Source of the DNA: QKTW01 sp052161885
GTDB taxonomy: Bacteria; Bacteroidota; Bacteroidia; Chitinophagales; Chitinophagaceae
Length of the DNA: 64,000 bases
Assembly: GCA_052161885.1 (NCBI GenBank)
Contig: CP197396.1
Coordinates: forward strand, 2,480,001 to 2,544,000
Direction: 5' to 3'
In this document: positions 51,505 to 61,626 of the stretch, piece by piece
Position numbering within the stretch: position 1 is the first letter of the stretch
How the letters are laid out: every line of letters starts with the position of its first letter
Translations under genes and position numbers: made by a program
The notes under the pieces: generated by a model
Databases searched by the model: none
The model's input: the letters and a program-made list of their open reading frames with translations, nothing else
Told to the model about the DNA's origin: nothing

Positions 51505-54466
51505 ACGTTGTTCCCTTGCCGGGTTCCGAGACTGCTTCCAGATGCCCATCTATCAGGTGCAGCAGTTCCAGTATAATAAAACTGCCATTCCCTTTGCGGC
51601 GGTCAGTTTTTTCTTTATCCAGGAATGTTTTCAGGCTTTCAACATCAAACCCTTTGCCTGTATCGCTTATCGTTATTATGGTCTTGTCTTCTGTAAGGCT
51701 GGCTGCTATTGCCAGTGTTCCATTAGTCGTGTATTTATTCGCGTTGTCCAGCAGGTTCCGGATCACTGTAGAGAGCAGCTGCAGATCAGTATAGCAGCGG
51801 ATATCTGTCGGCACAATCACCAGCCTATTGCCGTTGGCATGTACAATGTCCCTGTACAAGATCTCCTTTTCATTAAACAGCTGTTGCAGATCTACCCAGG
51901 AATAACTTGCTGAAAAAGCATCATGCTGACTGAGCGCCCAGGTAAAGAACTGATCAGTAAAACTGTTTAAAGAAGCAGTGCTGTTGTTCAGTTCTTTCAG
52001 ATGTCCGTCCAGTGTTTCAGGCTTCATCTTTGTATGATCATCGGCCACCCACTTGCTGATAGTGTGGAGAAAACGGATGGGCGAACGCAGATCGTGCAGC
52101 ACAGTGGTAATGATATTATCCTTTGTCTGGTTGCTTTGCTTCAGCGCTTCTTCCGACTGTGTTAACCGACGCACCATGCGGTTCAGGTCGCGGGTCTGCA
52201 GTGCTACCTGTACTTTCAGTTTCCGGTTACGGACCTGCAATAACCGTGTGCGCAATCGTATGGTCCAATAAATGACAACAGCAGCTAGCACAAGCATAGC
52301 CAGGTAGAAAAGCCGTGTGTTGTACCAGAAAGGATGTACCTGTATGGGGAGTACCAGCTGCCTGTATTCACCATTTTCCATACCTGACGCTTTTCTTACT
52401 ATCAATGAAAATGTCCCCGCGGGTAGCCTCTCTATGGTAATATCACCACCCGGCGGCACCTGGTGCCAATCATTTTCCAGGCCTTTTATAGTAAACAGCA
52501 GTTGCATGTTTTCTTTATTCCCGAAATAAGGACTGCTGACCGTCAGCCCTATCCTGCCGTGGTCGGGATCTAAAGTCAGTGTGCTGTCAGTGTGCGGCAG
52601 CTCTGTATGATCTACATAGATATGTTCTATATAGATCCCTTCATTGGGCAGCAATAGTTGCACTTTATGCGGATAGAACCAGACCAAACCCTTGATACTT
52701 GGCAGCGACAGCATACTGTCCTGAAGCCATACAGGAGACGGATAGCAGGCATTAAATTCATTGGTGGGCAGATGATCTTTCGTAGTGAAGGCATAGAAGT
52801 AAACCTCTTCCGATTTTCCGGCCGCATAATCCAGCAAGGCATGCTTACTTACTTTGTACAGTCCGTTATTGGAGCTGAGCCAGAAGCACCCACGCCCGTC
52901 ATCAATAACAGCATTCACCGTCTTCAGTGCTGCAGACGGACCATCGGGCATTCTGCATATCTTTCCTTTGTCATAGAGGTACCAGCCTTTGCCATAGCTG
53001 GCAATCCATATCCGCTGCGGGGTTTCGGGATACAATTGCCGCACCGCCAGCGAATCAAGTACAGACCGATACACTTTATTGCGCTGCATATCGTACCATT
53101 TCACACCAGACCAGGTAGCCAGCAGGTACACATCACTGCCCGCAGGATAAGAGGCAAACAGTTCCTGCCCCTTTGTAAGACCGGGTATTGTTTGCTCAGA
53201 AAGGAGTGTATCGTGCCGCATTTTACCGATAGAAAAACTGGTGCTGAAGATCAGCGTTTCCTTATCCGAAGGATCGGGATAAATGGAAGACAAAACCGTA
53301 GCCAGGTCAAGGATATGCCACGTTTTGCCGGTTGACAGATTGGTGCGTAACAGGTTGAGGCCAGGCGCGTAGTACACGCTTTTATTTTGGGGATTATACC
53401 AGGTCGACTTCAGCTGCGGCGTCAAAGGGTATTCCTTATACGTACCGTCCCAACGGAATAATGTCTGCTGGCTCAGGATGCCTTCATCTGTTACCGACTG
53501 GTTGTGAAATCCCTTCCCGATAGCAAAATCCGGTACAGGTGGCGTATAGAAATCAGAAGGTGTAATGATAAACAAACCGGATACAGCCGAGCCGATATAC
53601 CATTTGTTGTGCTGTTTATTAAAATACAGGCACGACATGGAAGGTATGTCTATATCTTCCAGCACAGCCTCACTGTACAGAACTCCGGCTGCCAGGTGCA
53701 GGCGGTACAGCGTCTTGCGGGAATAGATATAACCGCCCTCCACGCAGTACGGAGCTGCAAAATTACCTTTCTGAAAATCCGGGTTGTCCCACAGCGGCCC
53801 GCGCAGTGCCACCGCAGACTGCTGTATGCCTTTTGTCCATACCGATACTTTATTATGGGGCTGCAACAGCAGCAGGCTTTCGTCTGCGAGCGTCAGGCAA
53901 TAGGATGGGAAGGAACCTTTGATGGGCAGGGGTATTGTAATGTAGGGTGTGATGTAATAGCTGCCAGTCGACTGCATAAGATACAGCTCCCTGTGTGCGG
54001 TGCTTAACGTTATCGAGCCAGGCCCTGCTTTTATAACGTTTGCAACTGACTGTGGCATTACAAAACCCATGCTGGGAATATTATCGCCGGATAGAATAGT
54101 GAGTATCGGTTTGGACACTTCCTGCGAACTGCTGTCATTGATACGCAACACACTCACTATCCCATCGGTACTGGCAAAGATATTTCCGGCCGTATCACAG
54201 GTGACGTTGAATATCCGGTCAGCGCGGAGCCCTTTTATGTTGTCTGAGCCAAACACTGTGAACTTTTGCCCGTCGAAACGTACCAGCCCCATCTGTGTGC
54301 CCAGCCAGCAGTAGCCTTTGCGGTCGAACTGGATGCCGGTAATGCTGTTCTGGGGCAACCCGTTGTCCGTATTATAATTGACGATCGTATATGGTGTATG
54401 ATACCCATAAGAGCATAATGTGGCAAGTAGCAGTATAGGCAGCAGTATTGCGGTCCTGTAAAACAT
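51449..54466 (-). CDS. Reg_prop/Y_Y_Y sensor histidine kinase
   Basis: A 1005-aa membrane kinase. After a signal peptide (LLATLCSYGYH) come two-component-regulator propeller blades (NGLPQNSITGIQFDRKGYCWLGT, later FWLSSNNGLYKV) to about residue 600, then a Y_Y_Y domain (LLFTIKGLENDWHQVPPGGDITIERLPAGTFSLIV). A membrane span near 737-755 precedes a coiled coil, a HisKA domain with His791 (HDLRSPIRF) and an HATPase domain (IRNLLDNANKYT, SDTGKGFD, RKGNGSFI). In Bacteroidota such sensors often detect polysaccharide breakdown products, but most of those are hybrids; this one has no fused receiver and likely acts on the overlapping response regulator. Confidence 0.93.
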   Translation of the reverse strand: MFYRTAILLPILLLATLCSYGYHTPYTIVNYNTDNGLPQNSITGIQFDRKGYCWLGTQMGLVRFDGQKFTVFGSDNIKGLRADRIFNVTCDTAGNIFASTDGIVSVLRINDSSSQEVSKPILTILSGDNIPSMGFVMPQSVANVIKAGPGSITLSTAHRELYLMQSTGSYYITPYITIPLPIKGSFPSYCLTLADESLLLLQPHNKVSVWTKGIQQSAVALRGPLWDNPDFQKGNFAAPYCVEGGYIYSRKTLYRLHLAAGVLYSEAVLEDIDIPSMSCLYFNKQHNKWYIGSAVSGLFIITPSDFYTPPVPDFAIGKGFHNQSVTDEGILSQQTLFRWDGTYKEYPLTPQLKSTWYNPQNKSVYYAPGLNLLRTNLSTGKTWHILDLATVLSSIYPDPSDKETLIFSTSFSIGKMRHDTLLSEQTIPGLTKGQELFASYPAGSDVYLLATWSGVKWYDMQRNKVYRSVLDSLAVRQLYPETPQRIWIASYGKGWYLYDKGKICRMPDGPSAALKTVNAVIDDGRGCFWLSSNNGLYKVSKHALLDYAAGKSEEVYFYAFTTKDHLPTNEFNACYPSPVWLQDSMLSLPSIKGLVWFYPHKVQLLLPNEGIYIEHIYVDHTELPHTDSTLTLDPDHGRIGLTVSSPYFGNKENMQLLFTIKGLENDWHQVPPGGDITIERLPAGTFSLIVRKASGMENGEYRQLVLPIQVHPFWYNTRLFYLAMLVLAAVVIYWTIRLRTRLLQVRNRKLKVQVALQTRDLNRMVRRLTQSEEALKQSNQTKDNIITTVLHDLRSPIRFLHTISKWVADDHTKMKPETLDGHLKELNNSTASLNSFTDQFFTWALSQHDAFSASYSWVDLQQLFNEKEILYRDIVHANGNRLVIVPTDIRCYTDLQLLSTVIRNLLDNANKYTTNGTLAIAASLTEDKTIITISDTGKGFDVESLKTFLDKEKTDRRKGNGSFIILELLHLIDGHLEAVSEPGKGTTFRIMIPRRNEAPDNKQAG

Positions 54467-54774
54467 CCGGTGGTGGCTAAGGAGTCAGATTCAGCCCCAA
54501 AATATTGCATTTGTTCAATCTTTGAAAACTTCGGGCGGTTAACAGGCATGACATTAAAGCATCACACACAAAACACTGGCTATAAACCCCGCGTATATGA
54601 AAAGCTGTTTACTACTGTAATACATCCTATAAATCAGTCAATCGACAATTGTCGTAATTACCCCTCTATTTGCCGGTTTTCCCCCAATTGCATCACCGAT
54701 ATTTCCCTGAGATTTGCAACACAAACAAAGCAATTATTTCAGGACACACTCTAAAGTCAAATTAAGACCAACAC
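54467..54774. other. Divergent promoter spacer
   Basis: A 308-bp gap between the Reg_prop kinase start and the reductase start. It must hold both promoters. No gene, repeat or strong structure was seen. Confidence 0.4.
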
Positions 54775-55353
54775 ATGGGAAACATCGTATTATTTATGCA
54801 TGCATCGCTCGATGGCTTTGCTGCCGGCACAAACGGCGAAATGAACTGGATCCATGTAGACCGGGAGATCTTTGATTACGTAGAAGAAAGGATCGCGACA
54901 ACCAATACAGCATTGTATGGGAGAGTCACCTTCCAGATGATGGAAAGTTACTGGCCAACAGCTGCCGAGCAGCCTGGCGCAAGCAAGCACGACAAGGTAC
55001 ATGCCGCATGGTACAAGAGCGCGCGCAAAGTAGTACTGTCCGATACGCTGAATCAGTCAGCATTCACCAATACCACAGTGATCGGAAGAAAAAATTATGC
55101 TGCTGCTATCCGCGATTTAAAGAAGAATACAACAGGAGACATCCTGCTATTTGGAAGCCCTGCCGCGGCGCACTCCCTTCTGGCAGAAAACCTGATTGAT
55201 GAATGCTGGCTGTTTATCAACCCGGTATTGCTGGGCGAAGGAATACCGGTGTTTAAAGGCATTAAAGAAAAGCAGTCGCTGAAGCTCCTGAAAACGCATG
55301 TTTTCAGCTCAGGTGTAATTTGCCTGCAGCACGAACTGCAGCGTAAAAAGTAA
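54775..55353 (+). CDS. Dihydrofolate reductase-like (RibD C-terminal) protein
   Basis: A 192-aa protein of the RibD C-terminal/YyaP-like family: MGNIVLFMHASLDGFAAGTNGEMNWIHVD at the start, ALYGRVTFQMMESYWP, then ILLFGSPAAAHSLLAENLIDECWLFINPVLLGEG. The fold binds NAD(P)H and reduces pterin- or pyrimidine-like substrates, but most members of this stand-alone family have no proven substrate. It is a single gene. Confidence 0.93.
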   Translation: MGNIVLFMHASLDGFAAGTNGEMNWIHVDREIFDYVEERIATTNTALYGRVTFQMMESYWPTAAEQPGASKHDKVHAAWYKSARKVVLSDTLNQSAFTNTTVIGRKNYAAAIRDLKKNTTGDILLFGSPAAAHSLLAENLIDECWLFINPVLLGEGIPVFKGIKEKQSLKLLKTHVFSSGVICLQHELQRKK

Positions 55354-55468
55354 GCAATCTCCAAAAGGAGTGCATTAAATGTGAGGTTGCCGTTGTATTC
55401 ATGTGATTACCTGCAATAGTGGCATTAAATGCAGACAGGCATTTAAACATCTGATGTATTTAATTAAA

Positions 55469-55500
55469 AAAGCCGGACCTTATACCGGTCCGGCTTTCTC
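55469..55500. terminator. Terminator between convergent genes
   Basis: AAAGCCGGACC (55469-55479) and GGTCCGGCTTT (55487-55497) form a perfect 11-bp stem. The minus side has a TTTTTT run, so it probably ends the 1436-aa protein transcript and may also stop the reductase transcript. Confidence 0.85.
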
Positions 55501-55626
55501 TTATAGTATTTTTTATACAAAACAGGAAAGCCTCACATCTCTGCGAAGCTTTTCCTGCATACTGGCCACCACGCCGGTACTATAACGCCAGGAGAGAAAG
55601 AGAGATTTTCCCCCTATTAAAACGGG

Positions 55627-58600
55627 TTATTGTTTAATAAACCGGAAGCTCTGCACTTCCTTATTGTTGATCACCTGCAGCAGGTAACTGGCTGCCGGCA
55701 GATCCTGCAGGTTTATTTTTTTGAGCGATTCGCTGCCCTGAACTCCAGGCGTAACAAGCATACCTGCCACATTCATAATACGGAATGCTGCATGTTCATA
55801 CCCATTGGGCAGTGCTACCTGGAGCGTATTTGTAGCAACGGTAGGGAAAACCCTGATAGTACCAACATTGCAATCGGAGTATACAGATACAACACTGCTG
55901 TATTTGTAACTGCCATCCCGGTCTGTAAGCCTGAGGCGGTAATAGGTTGTTCCACTGGTTACAGATTTGTCTGTGTACGTATATTCGTTGAGACCAGCCG
56001 TGTAAGGCACGCTGCCGATTTCATAAAATATTTTTCCGTCATTGCTGCTTTCTATCACAAAATGACTGAAGTCTTTTACATCTGCTACCTTCCAGTTGAG
56101 CACCGACTGGCAATGCTGCACCTGTGCATTAAAACCGGTAAGTGTAAGGCTTAACGGAGCAAGCAGTGCAATGTGGATCTGGTCGCTGATATTACAGCCA
56201 TCTACAAAGCTCACGTTCACACTGTACGTGCCGGAGTCTACAGCTACCAATGAATCGGCCGTACTGCCATTGTTCCAGAGATACTGCGAAGATGGTGAGC
56301 CAAAGAAGCCATCGGTATGTAACGTTAAAGGCAGGGTATGTACTGCAGTATCCGGTCCCAGCCCATAGATAGGTGCCGCACCGTTGTAGGCGGCGATGTT
56401 CCAGTTGGTATTGTTGCCCTGGTTGTCAGTATGACTCAGCGCGCTGAAAGGTGCAGCCGCTCCTGCTGCGGTAATACGGCGCAGGCGTACATAATCAAAC
56501 TGTACATTGCCGCTGGTCTTGGTAACAGTAGCATTAGCGGTAGTGCTGCTGCTGTAAATCTGCGTGAGGTGGCACGGTGTGCCGCTGCCATACCAGTCGC
56601 CGGTAATGGTGGTATTGGTGCCTGCGGTCAAAGTATAGTTACCGCCGGGGAAGAATATCAGTGTATCTATCGTATTGGAGCCAGTAATAACGCCGCCGCC
56701 CTTATACTCCACTCTGCCAAGTGTATTGCCTGCGCCTACTACACCCACCGCAGAGGCTGTACTTGGATCGGTAAATGTGAGCCTGTTAATGGTAGTAGAG
56801 GTCATATTGACACTTGTGGTAAGTGTGCCGGTTGCATTTACAGTGTCGTACGTCATACCGTTGGCTTTAAAATCGCTGGTAGTAATGGACGAATGAGTAG
56901 CATTCAGAGTATGGTTGGCAATAGTCCCCTGGAAGCGCCAGCCGAAAGGCGTATTAATAGTGGAATTACTGATATTAACAGCGAACACATTGTTAAGTGC
57001 CAGCGAATTGTCTACCTGCAGTATATTTAAATTTACCCCTGAAGCATTCCACGCGCCATTGTATAATTCGATATTGGTCTGAGCGTTACTGAAATTATTT
57101 AACATAGTGAGACCACCGGCGCCTGTCTTATCGATCGTTATATCGAAATTACCCAATGGAGCGCCGCCCTTTGTATAGGTAATGTTTGCTCCTTTTACAG
57201 TAAGCGGGCTTACAGAGAATGTATCTGCAGGGTTTATGATCAGGCTGTCACCCCATACCTCCATATTAAAGGACGCCGATTTGCTCCAGGCAACCGCACT
57301 AAGCGCTCCGGTCCAGTTCACATTATGAGCATATGCGTTGCCGTTGCTGATAGTCACCGTCTTGCTGCCTGAAGTAAAACCACTGTTGGCATCAAAATAT
57401 ACATCATCATACACAGTAGGAATACAGGCTCCGTTGGCACCGCCGCTGGTGGTGCTCCAGTGTGTGTTGTTGTTCCAGTCGCCGGAGCCGCCTACCCAGT
57501 AACGAGGGCCGCCTGCTGCTGCGGAAATAGTCCAACCAGTATTGCCACCGGCATCGGCACCGCTGAAAGCAATAGGTGTAATAGGGCCTGTAGCCGTCAT
57601 GTTCTGCATATAGACATTGGCCACATCAGCTACTGCACCGCTCGCAAAATTCAATGTGGCGGGAGCATTACCATGAATTTCTGTAAGACCGGTACAAGGC
57701 GTGGCTTGTGCACGGAGATATTTGTTAATGTTGTTGATACCCGTGCCGAACGTATAAATGCGGGAGCCGGCCAGGATCAGGGTATCTATGCTATTACCGC
57801 CACCTATAACTCCGGCGCCCTTATACTCAAGCCTGCGAATAGTATTGTTGGAAGATATAAGCGCGCTGCTGGTGTTAAGTGCAGAGGTAAAAGTCAATTG
57901 ACCGAAAGTAGTGGCATCAATGGCAAATATGTTTGTTAAAGTGCCTCCGTAGGTAAGGTCTACCCAGGGATAACTAACAGAGACGGGACCACTGGTTGCA
58001 AAAACGTATTGGGATGTGATATGCGAACCGGTTGCCGCCAGCGTTCTGTTGGCAAAGCGATAATCCCAGCGGCTGGTCACATTAATAGTGGCATTGGTAA
58101 TATCCAGCGACCTGGCCAGTGCCGTATTACTCCAGTAATAATCGATATTGACCGTACGACCGGGCATCTTAAAACCGCCGCTCTGGTGCAGTATACGGCC
58201 ACCCGTCGGGTTATTCCAATCATCTGCAAGCGTTACTGAGCCAGTACCGGTTTTTTCAACAGTAAATTGCAATGTGCCATGCGTACTGCCATTGGTAGTA
58301 ATGGTAGCTGTTGTTGTATCAGGGAGTTCTATGGTTGCATTCATGGTAACAGACGAATCCATTACAATCGATCCGTACATCCTGAAGGAAGAGGTTGCAG
58401 ATTCACTGAACGTAACCGTACCTACATTGGTCCAGGTCATATTATGGCAGAAAGAACTGCTGCTGGTAGTTACAGTACCTGTAGCCAGGCCGCTGTTGCC
58501 GTCGAAGATCACATCATCGCCCGTAAAAGGCACACAGGCGCCGCCCGCGCCGCCGCTGGCAGCGCTCCAGTGTGTACGATCGTTCCAGTCGCCGGAGCCG

Positions 58601-59937
58601 CCTACCCAATAGAGTGTAGTACTTCCCACAGACGCAGGAGGTGTAATTGTAAAACCGATATTGCCACCACCATCGATACCATCAACAGTTATGGGGGTAT
58701 TGGGACCATAAGCTTCCACTCCGGTGAGGATCACATAGCTGAGGCTCGCTGCAGCGCCGGAGGCAAAATTGATGCTGCCGTTAGTAGTATCGCCGTCTAT
58801 TTCAGTAAATGCCTCGCACGGTGCGCCATCTACAAACAGGTATTTATTGATATTGAATGTACCATCGAAGGTGGAAGTATGATTGGCTGCCAGCAGCAGC
58901 GTATCGACCGTATTGGTGAAATTGCCGGTTACCTGGAAATTATCCTGGCACATCATGGTACCGATTATATTGCCGGTTCCCATGAGGTTACTCTGCATAG
59001 CAAAACGTACATGAGCTACGGTATTATTATTAAAGAGACGACCTGCACCTAAAAACACCAGGGAATCTGTTACTGTATTGCCATAACGGAGCGCTGCTCC
59101 GGATGCGGAAGAAGCCTGGGTGAAGAAGATCGAAGTAAATGTAGTGCTGTCGATACTGAAAGTACCGGGAGTCGATCCCACAGTAGCAGTCACCTTATTG
59201 TAGGTACCGCCGTCGGTGTAAAAATATCCCTGTGCAGTGAGCGTAGAACCCGGACCATTAACGGTCTTACCGGTACCGGTTATCCTGTACTGGTATCTGT
59301 AATTGACGTCAGCATTGGTCATTTCCAGCGTCCGTGTATTGGTATTCTGGCTATAGAACTGGTAACCGTACAATTTCTTTCCTGCAATATTGAGTGTGCC
59401 GGATGTAAGCACGGTCTGGTTGTTACCGGTACTATTGGTAAATGTTCCCTGTACCAGGCTGTCAGCTACTGTCAGGCTGCCGGAAGACTTGTCGATCTGC
59501 ATACCCAGCTCGCCCAGTACGGTACCATTGCTGGTAAATGTATTGGCCGTACTTCCTTTAAAAGTAAGTGCAACATTATAGGTTGTGGTGGGCGCAAGCG
59601 ATGCGTTGCCCCATATCTCCAATGTAAAAGCAGTATTGCTCATAACAAAGCGCGGACTGTTCGGTACATTGATTGCCCAGTTCATATTATTACAAAAACC
59701 GTTGGCATCCAGGGTTACAGTCTTGGTTGCTGTAGTAGTGCCAAAGCCACTGTTGGCATCGAAGAATACATTGTCGGCCGTGGAAGGTACAATGCTGGGA
59801 ATGGCCCCGGTACTGCTACCCAGTCGCCAGTGGTTCAGATCGCTCCAGTTGCCACCGCCGCCTATCCAATAATAATCTGCAGCATGGAGCCGGGATGCCG
59901 CCAGCACAAACAAAACTGCGCATAGAATTTTTTTCAT
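55627..59937 (-). CDS. 1436-aa T9SS-sorted secreted protein with three large modules
   Basis: Signal peptide MKKILCAVLFVLAASRLHAA. Three modules each open with the same signature: DYYWIGGGGNWSDLNHW near residue 20, LYWVGGSGDWNDRTHW near 441 and RYWVGGSGDWNNNTHW near 810, each followed by a VFFDANSGF-like string and a CHNMTW-like string. Between them lie long runs of short Thr/Ser/Asn-rich strands that look like a beta-helix. A PKD-like domain (LPLTLHTDGFFGSPSSQYLW) follows, and the C-terminus (VRVFPTVATNTLQVALP-like, ending LQVINNKEVQSFRFIKQ) is a T9SS type A tail. Probably a large adhesin or surface-layer protein. Confidence 0.92.
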   Translation of the reverse strand: MKKILCAVLFVLAASRLHAADYYWIGGGGNWSDLNHWRLGSSTGAIPSIVPSTADNVFFDANSGFGTTTATKTVTLDANGFCNNMNWAINVPNSPRFVMSNTAFTLEIWGNASLAPTTTYNVALTFKGSTANTFTSNGTVLGELGMQIDKSSGSLTVADSLVQGTFTNSTGNNQTVLTSGTLNIAGKKLYGYQFYSQNTNTRTLEMTNADVNYRYQYRITGTGKTVNGPGSTLTAQGYFYTDGGTYNKVTATVGSTPGTFSIDSTTFTSIFFTQASSASGAALRYGNTVTDSLVFLGAGRLFNNNTVAHVRFAMQSNLMGTGNIIGTMMCQDNFQVTGNFTNTVDTLLLAANHTSTFDGTFNINKYLFVDGAPCEAFTEIDGDTTNGSINFASGAAASLSYVILTGVEAYGPNTPITVDGIDGGGNIGFTITPPASVGSTTLYWVGGSGDWNDRTHWSAASGGAGGACVPFTGDDVIFDGNSGLATGTVTTSSSSFCHNMTWTNVGTVTFSESATSSFRMYGSIVMDSSVTMNATIELPDTTTATITTNGSTHGTLQFTVEKTGTGSVTLADDWNNPTGGRILHQSGGFKMPGRTVNIDYYWSNTALARSLDITNATINVTSRWDYRFANRTLAATGSHITSQYVFATSGPVSVSYPWVDLTYGGTLTNIFAIDATTFGQLTFTSALNTSSALISSNNTIRRLEYKGAGVIGGGNSIDTLILAGSRIYTFGTGINNINKYLRAQATPCTGLTEIHGNAPATLNFASGAVADVANVYMQNMTATGPITPIAFSGADAGGNTGWTISAAAGGPRYWVGGSGDWNNNTHWSTTSGGANGACIPTVYDDVYFDANSGFTSGSKTVTISNGNAYAHNVNWTGALSAVAWSKSASFNMEVWGDSLIINPADTFSVSPLTVKGANITYTKGGAPLGNFDITIDKTGAGGLTMLNNFSNAQTNIELYNGAWNASGVNLNILQVDNSLALNNVFAVNISNSTINTPFGWRFQGTIANHTLNATHSSITTSDFKANGMTYDTVNATGTLTTSVNMTSTTINRLTFTDPSTASAVGVVGAGNTLGRVEYKGGGVITGSNTIDTLIFFPGGNYTLTAGTNTTITGDWYGSGTPCHLTQIYSSSTTANATVTKTSGNVQFDYVRLRRITAAGAAAPFSALSHTDNQGNNTNWNIAAYNGAAPIYGLGPDTAVHTLPLTLHTDGFFGSPSSQYLWNNGSTADSLVAVDSGTYSVNVSFVDGCNISDQIHIALLAPLSLTLTGFNAQVQHCQSVLNWKVADVKDFSHFVIESSNDGKIFYEIGSVPYTAGLNEYTYTDKSVTSGTTYYRLRLTDRDGSYKYSSVVSVYSDCNVGTIRVFPTVATNTLQVALPNGYEHAAFRIMNVAGMLVTPGVQGSESLKKINLQDLPAASYLLQVINNKEVQSFRFIKQ

Positions 59938-60377
59938 AATCGAGCGTTTTAGTAATAAGTAATAGTATGTCCGGACCAGGGCAGACTCGCCTGCCAGGCC
60001 GTTTCAATAGCTGTACAAATGCTGCAGACGGGCAGCTTAATGCGCTTCGTTACAAATCAGGGAGAAGAAAATATTATGGCGTTTTACTGTAGGGTTCGCA
60101 GCAGACGCTATGCTGGCGTAAAAGTATAGTGACGGTAAAAACTTATTTGTAGAAGTATAGCCACATATTGCTTATCGCTTCATATTACGGAGACTTAGCT
60201 CTTGCTGCATGTATATTTTTTCTTTCTGCTGATGCGCATTCTGCCTGTAAGGATGATTGTTTCGTATATGCGCTCATTCTGATCTGATCTTAAGACTTCA
60301 TACAAACCGGTTTCCATAACATCGGCAAATAACACCAGCCGGATAAATCACTACAGCAGTGGATCTTACCTTTTTTT
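59938..60377. other. Spacer between the secreted protein and the XRE gene
   Basis: About 440 bp holding the promoter of the minus-strand protein and the start region of the XRE gene. No further gene or strong structure was seen. Confidence 0.4.
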
Positions 60378-60707
60378 GAAAAGATTATTTTCATTATCAC
60401 GCAGCGCAAGGCTTTAAAGCTATCGCAGGATGAACTTGCCAAAAGAGTGGGTACTTCTGCGCCCATCATTGGCCGCTATGAACGGGGCGAGATAAAGCCC
60501 GCTATTGATACTGCTGCAAAGATTGCTGAAGAACTGGGCGTAACGGTGGATTACCTGCTAGGCGGTTCGGCACAGCTCATGCCTGATAAAAAGCTATTGA
60601 AGAGAATGGAAGATATAGAGGCACTGCCGCCCGAAGAAAAAGAAAAGGTCTATTACTTTATTGATATGGCCATCGCTCACCACAAAGCAAAAAACGCTTT
60701 TAAATAA
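60378..60707 (+). CDS. XRE-type regulator without a normal start codon
   Basis: The visible domain reads EKIIFIITQRKALKLSQDELAKRV then GTSAPIIGRYERGEIKP, AAKIAEELGVTVDYLLGG and a helical tail ending HHKAKNAFK. This is a complete Cro/CI-type helix-turn-helix of a form common in Bacteroidota. The frame is open back to a stop at 60330, but contains no ATG, GTG or TTG before a GTG at 60447, which would cut off the first DNA-binding helices. The start given (60378) is where family-like sequence begins, not a proven codon. A rare ATT start (60384, 60387) or a 5' truncation are the alternatives. Confidence 0.65.
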   Translation, partial: EKIIFIITQRKALKLSQDELAKRVGTSAPIIGRYERGEIKPAIDTAAKIAEELGVTVDYLLGGSAQLMPDKKLLKRMEDIEALPPEEKEKVYYFIDMAIAHHKAKNAFK

Positions 60708-60855
60708 ATGCCTAAAACTGACTGCTCATAACAAAGCCCCATGTTGTATACACGGGACTTGGATTTTCATCTGATGTTTTAACTCCTTACTCATTTTGTT
60801 GGTGACAATATCAATAAAGGCGGCGATTCTATCGGAATATCTGTGTAGCGTGACG

Positions 60856-61218
60856 TCATTCGATTACTTTATATTTAAATTCCTTGCTTATAACATACAA
60901 ATATGAGCTATTTACTTTCTCCCCTTTTTGCCAACCCATTTCTGCTGAAAAATCAAAAATTATTAAATCGTCCTTGTAATAATATGCTGCCTCAATAATT
61001 GAAACGTTAGTACTCTTGCCTTCTTTAAGGGCGAAGCTTACAATACCGGAAAAAGATAGCTCTAAAATTTCCCGAATATTTTTTTCATGGTTGATGCAAC
61101 AAACCACTATTTGCACAGCATAGTCTCTCCTGTTTTCTTTAGGATATAAAAAAGTCACTTGTTCTGAAACAGCGTCACCTAAATCATGATATTTCTTATT
61201 AAATTCTTCCATATTCAT
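60856..61218 (-). CDS. Small protein of unknown function, AT-rich
   Basis: A 120-aa cytoplasmic protein from the ATG at 61218 (a second ATG is two codons on). It is predicted alpha/beta with motifs YAVQIVVCCINHEKNIREIL and YKDDLIIFDFSAEMGWQKGE. It has no signal peptide, and its base use is more AT-rich than its neighbours. It resembles in size and style the immunity-type proteins found in accessory regions, but no toxin gene is next to it and no family was recognised. Confidence 0.6.
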   Translation of the reverse strand: MNMEEFNKKYHDLGDAVSEQVTFLYPKENRRDYAVQIVVCCINHEKNIREILELSFSGIVSFALKEGKSTNVSIIEAAYYYKDDLIIFDFSAEMGWQKGEKVNSSYLYVISKEFKYKVIE

Positions 61219-61374
61219 TTTATTAGTTTATCTATTTTCTCAGCAGTGGGATTTAATTCTGGCGCTTTCATGATTTTTATTTACCATTTAAATATAGTAG
61301 AAATACTTACATCAATTTTGGAACAAGTTCAATGAAACAATTAAATGTTGTAGGATTGTTGTAGTAAACAAAAA

Positions 61375-61396
61375 AGCCGATCATTACTGATCGGCT
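61375..61396 (-). terminator. Terminator after tRNA-Leu
   Basis: AGCCGATC-attact-GATCGGCT is a perfect 8-bp stem followed on the minus strand by TTTTT, 9 bp beyond the tRNA. Confidence 0.85.
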
Positions 61397-61404
61397 GTAA
61401 GCTG

Positions 61405-61490
61405 TGCCCCAGACGGGAATCGAACCCGTACTCGCATTACTGCAAACAGGATTTTAAGTCCTGCGCGTCTACCAGTTCCGCCACCAGGGC
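61405..61490 (-). tRNA. tRNA-Leu (anticodon TAA)
   Basis: An 86-nt class II tRNA with a long variable arm. Acceptor GCCCTGG / CTGGGGC, anticodon loop CTTAAAA and T arm ACGGGTTCGATTCCCGT. CCA is not encoded. It lies 63 bp from tRNA-Gly on the same strand, but each gene has its own terminator. Confidence 0.96.
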
Positions 61491-61521
61491 AGCCTATCAC
61501 AACAAAAATTGGTACAAACAA

Positions 61522-61549
61522 AAAATCCAGGCACCCAGGCCCGGATTTC
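61522..61549 (-). terminator. Terminator between tRNA-Gly and tRNA-Leu
   Basis: Stem AAATCC-g-GGC / GCC-t-GGATTT with a 6-nt loop, followed by TTTT on the minus strand. It suggests that the two tRNA genes are separate units or that read-through is partial. Confidence 0.7.
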
Positions 61550-61553
61550 TCAG

Positions 61554-61626
61554 AGCGGAAGACGCGATTCGAACGCGCGACCCTCACCTTGGCAAGGTGA
61601 TGCTCTACCAGCTGAGCTACTTCCGC
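61554..61626 (-). tRNA. tRNA-Gly (anticodon GCC)
   Basis: A 73-nt tRNA identical to the copy at 20323-20395. Unlike that copy it has no encoded CCA (the next bases are CTG). Confidence 0.97.

Noticed and set aside
61405..61626. tRNA pair as an attachment site of an integrated element
   Set aside because: No integrase or repeated tRNA 3' end was found nearby.
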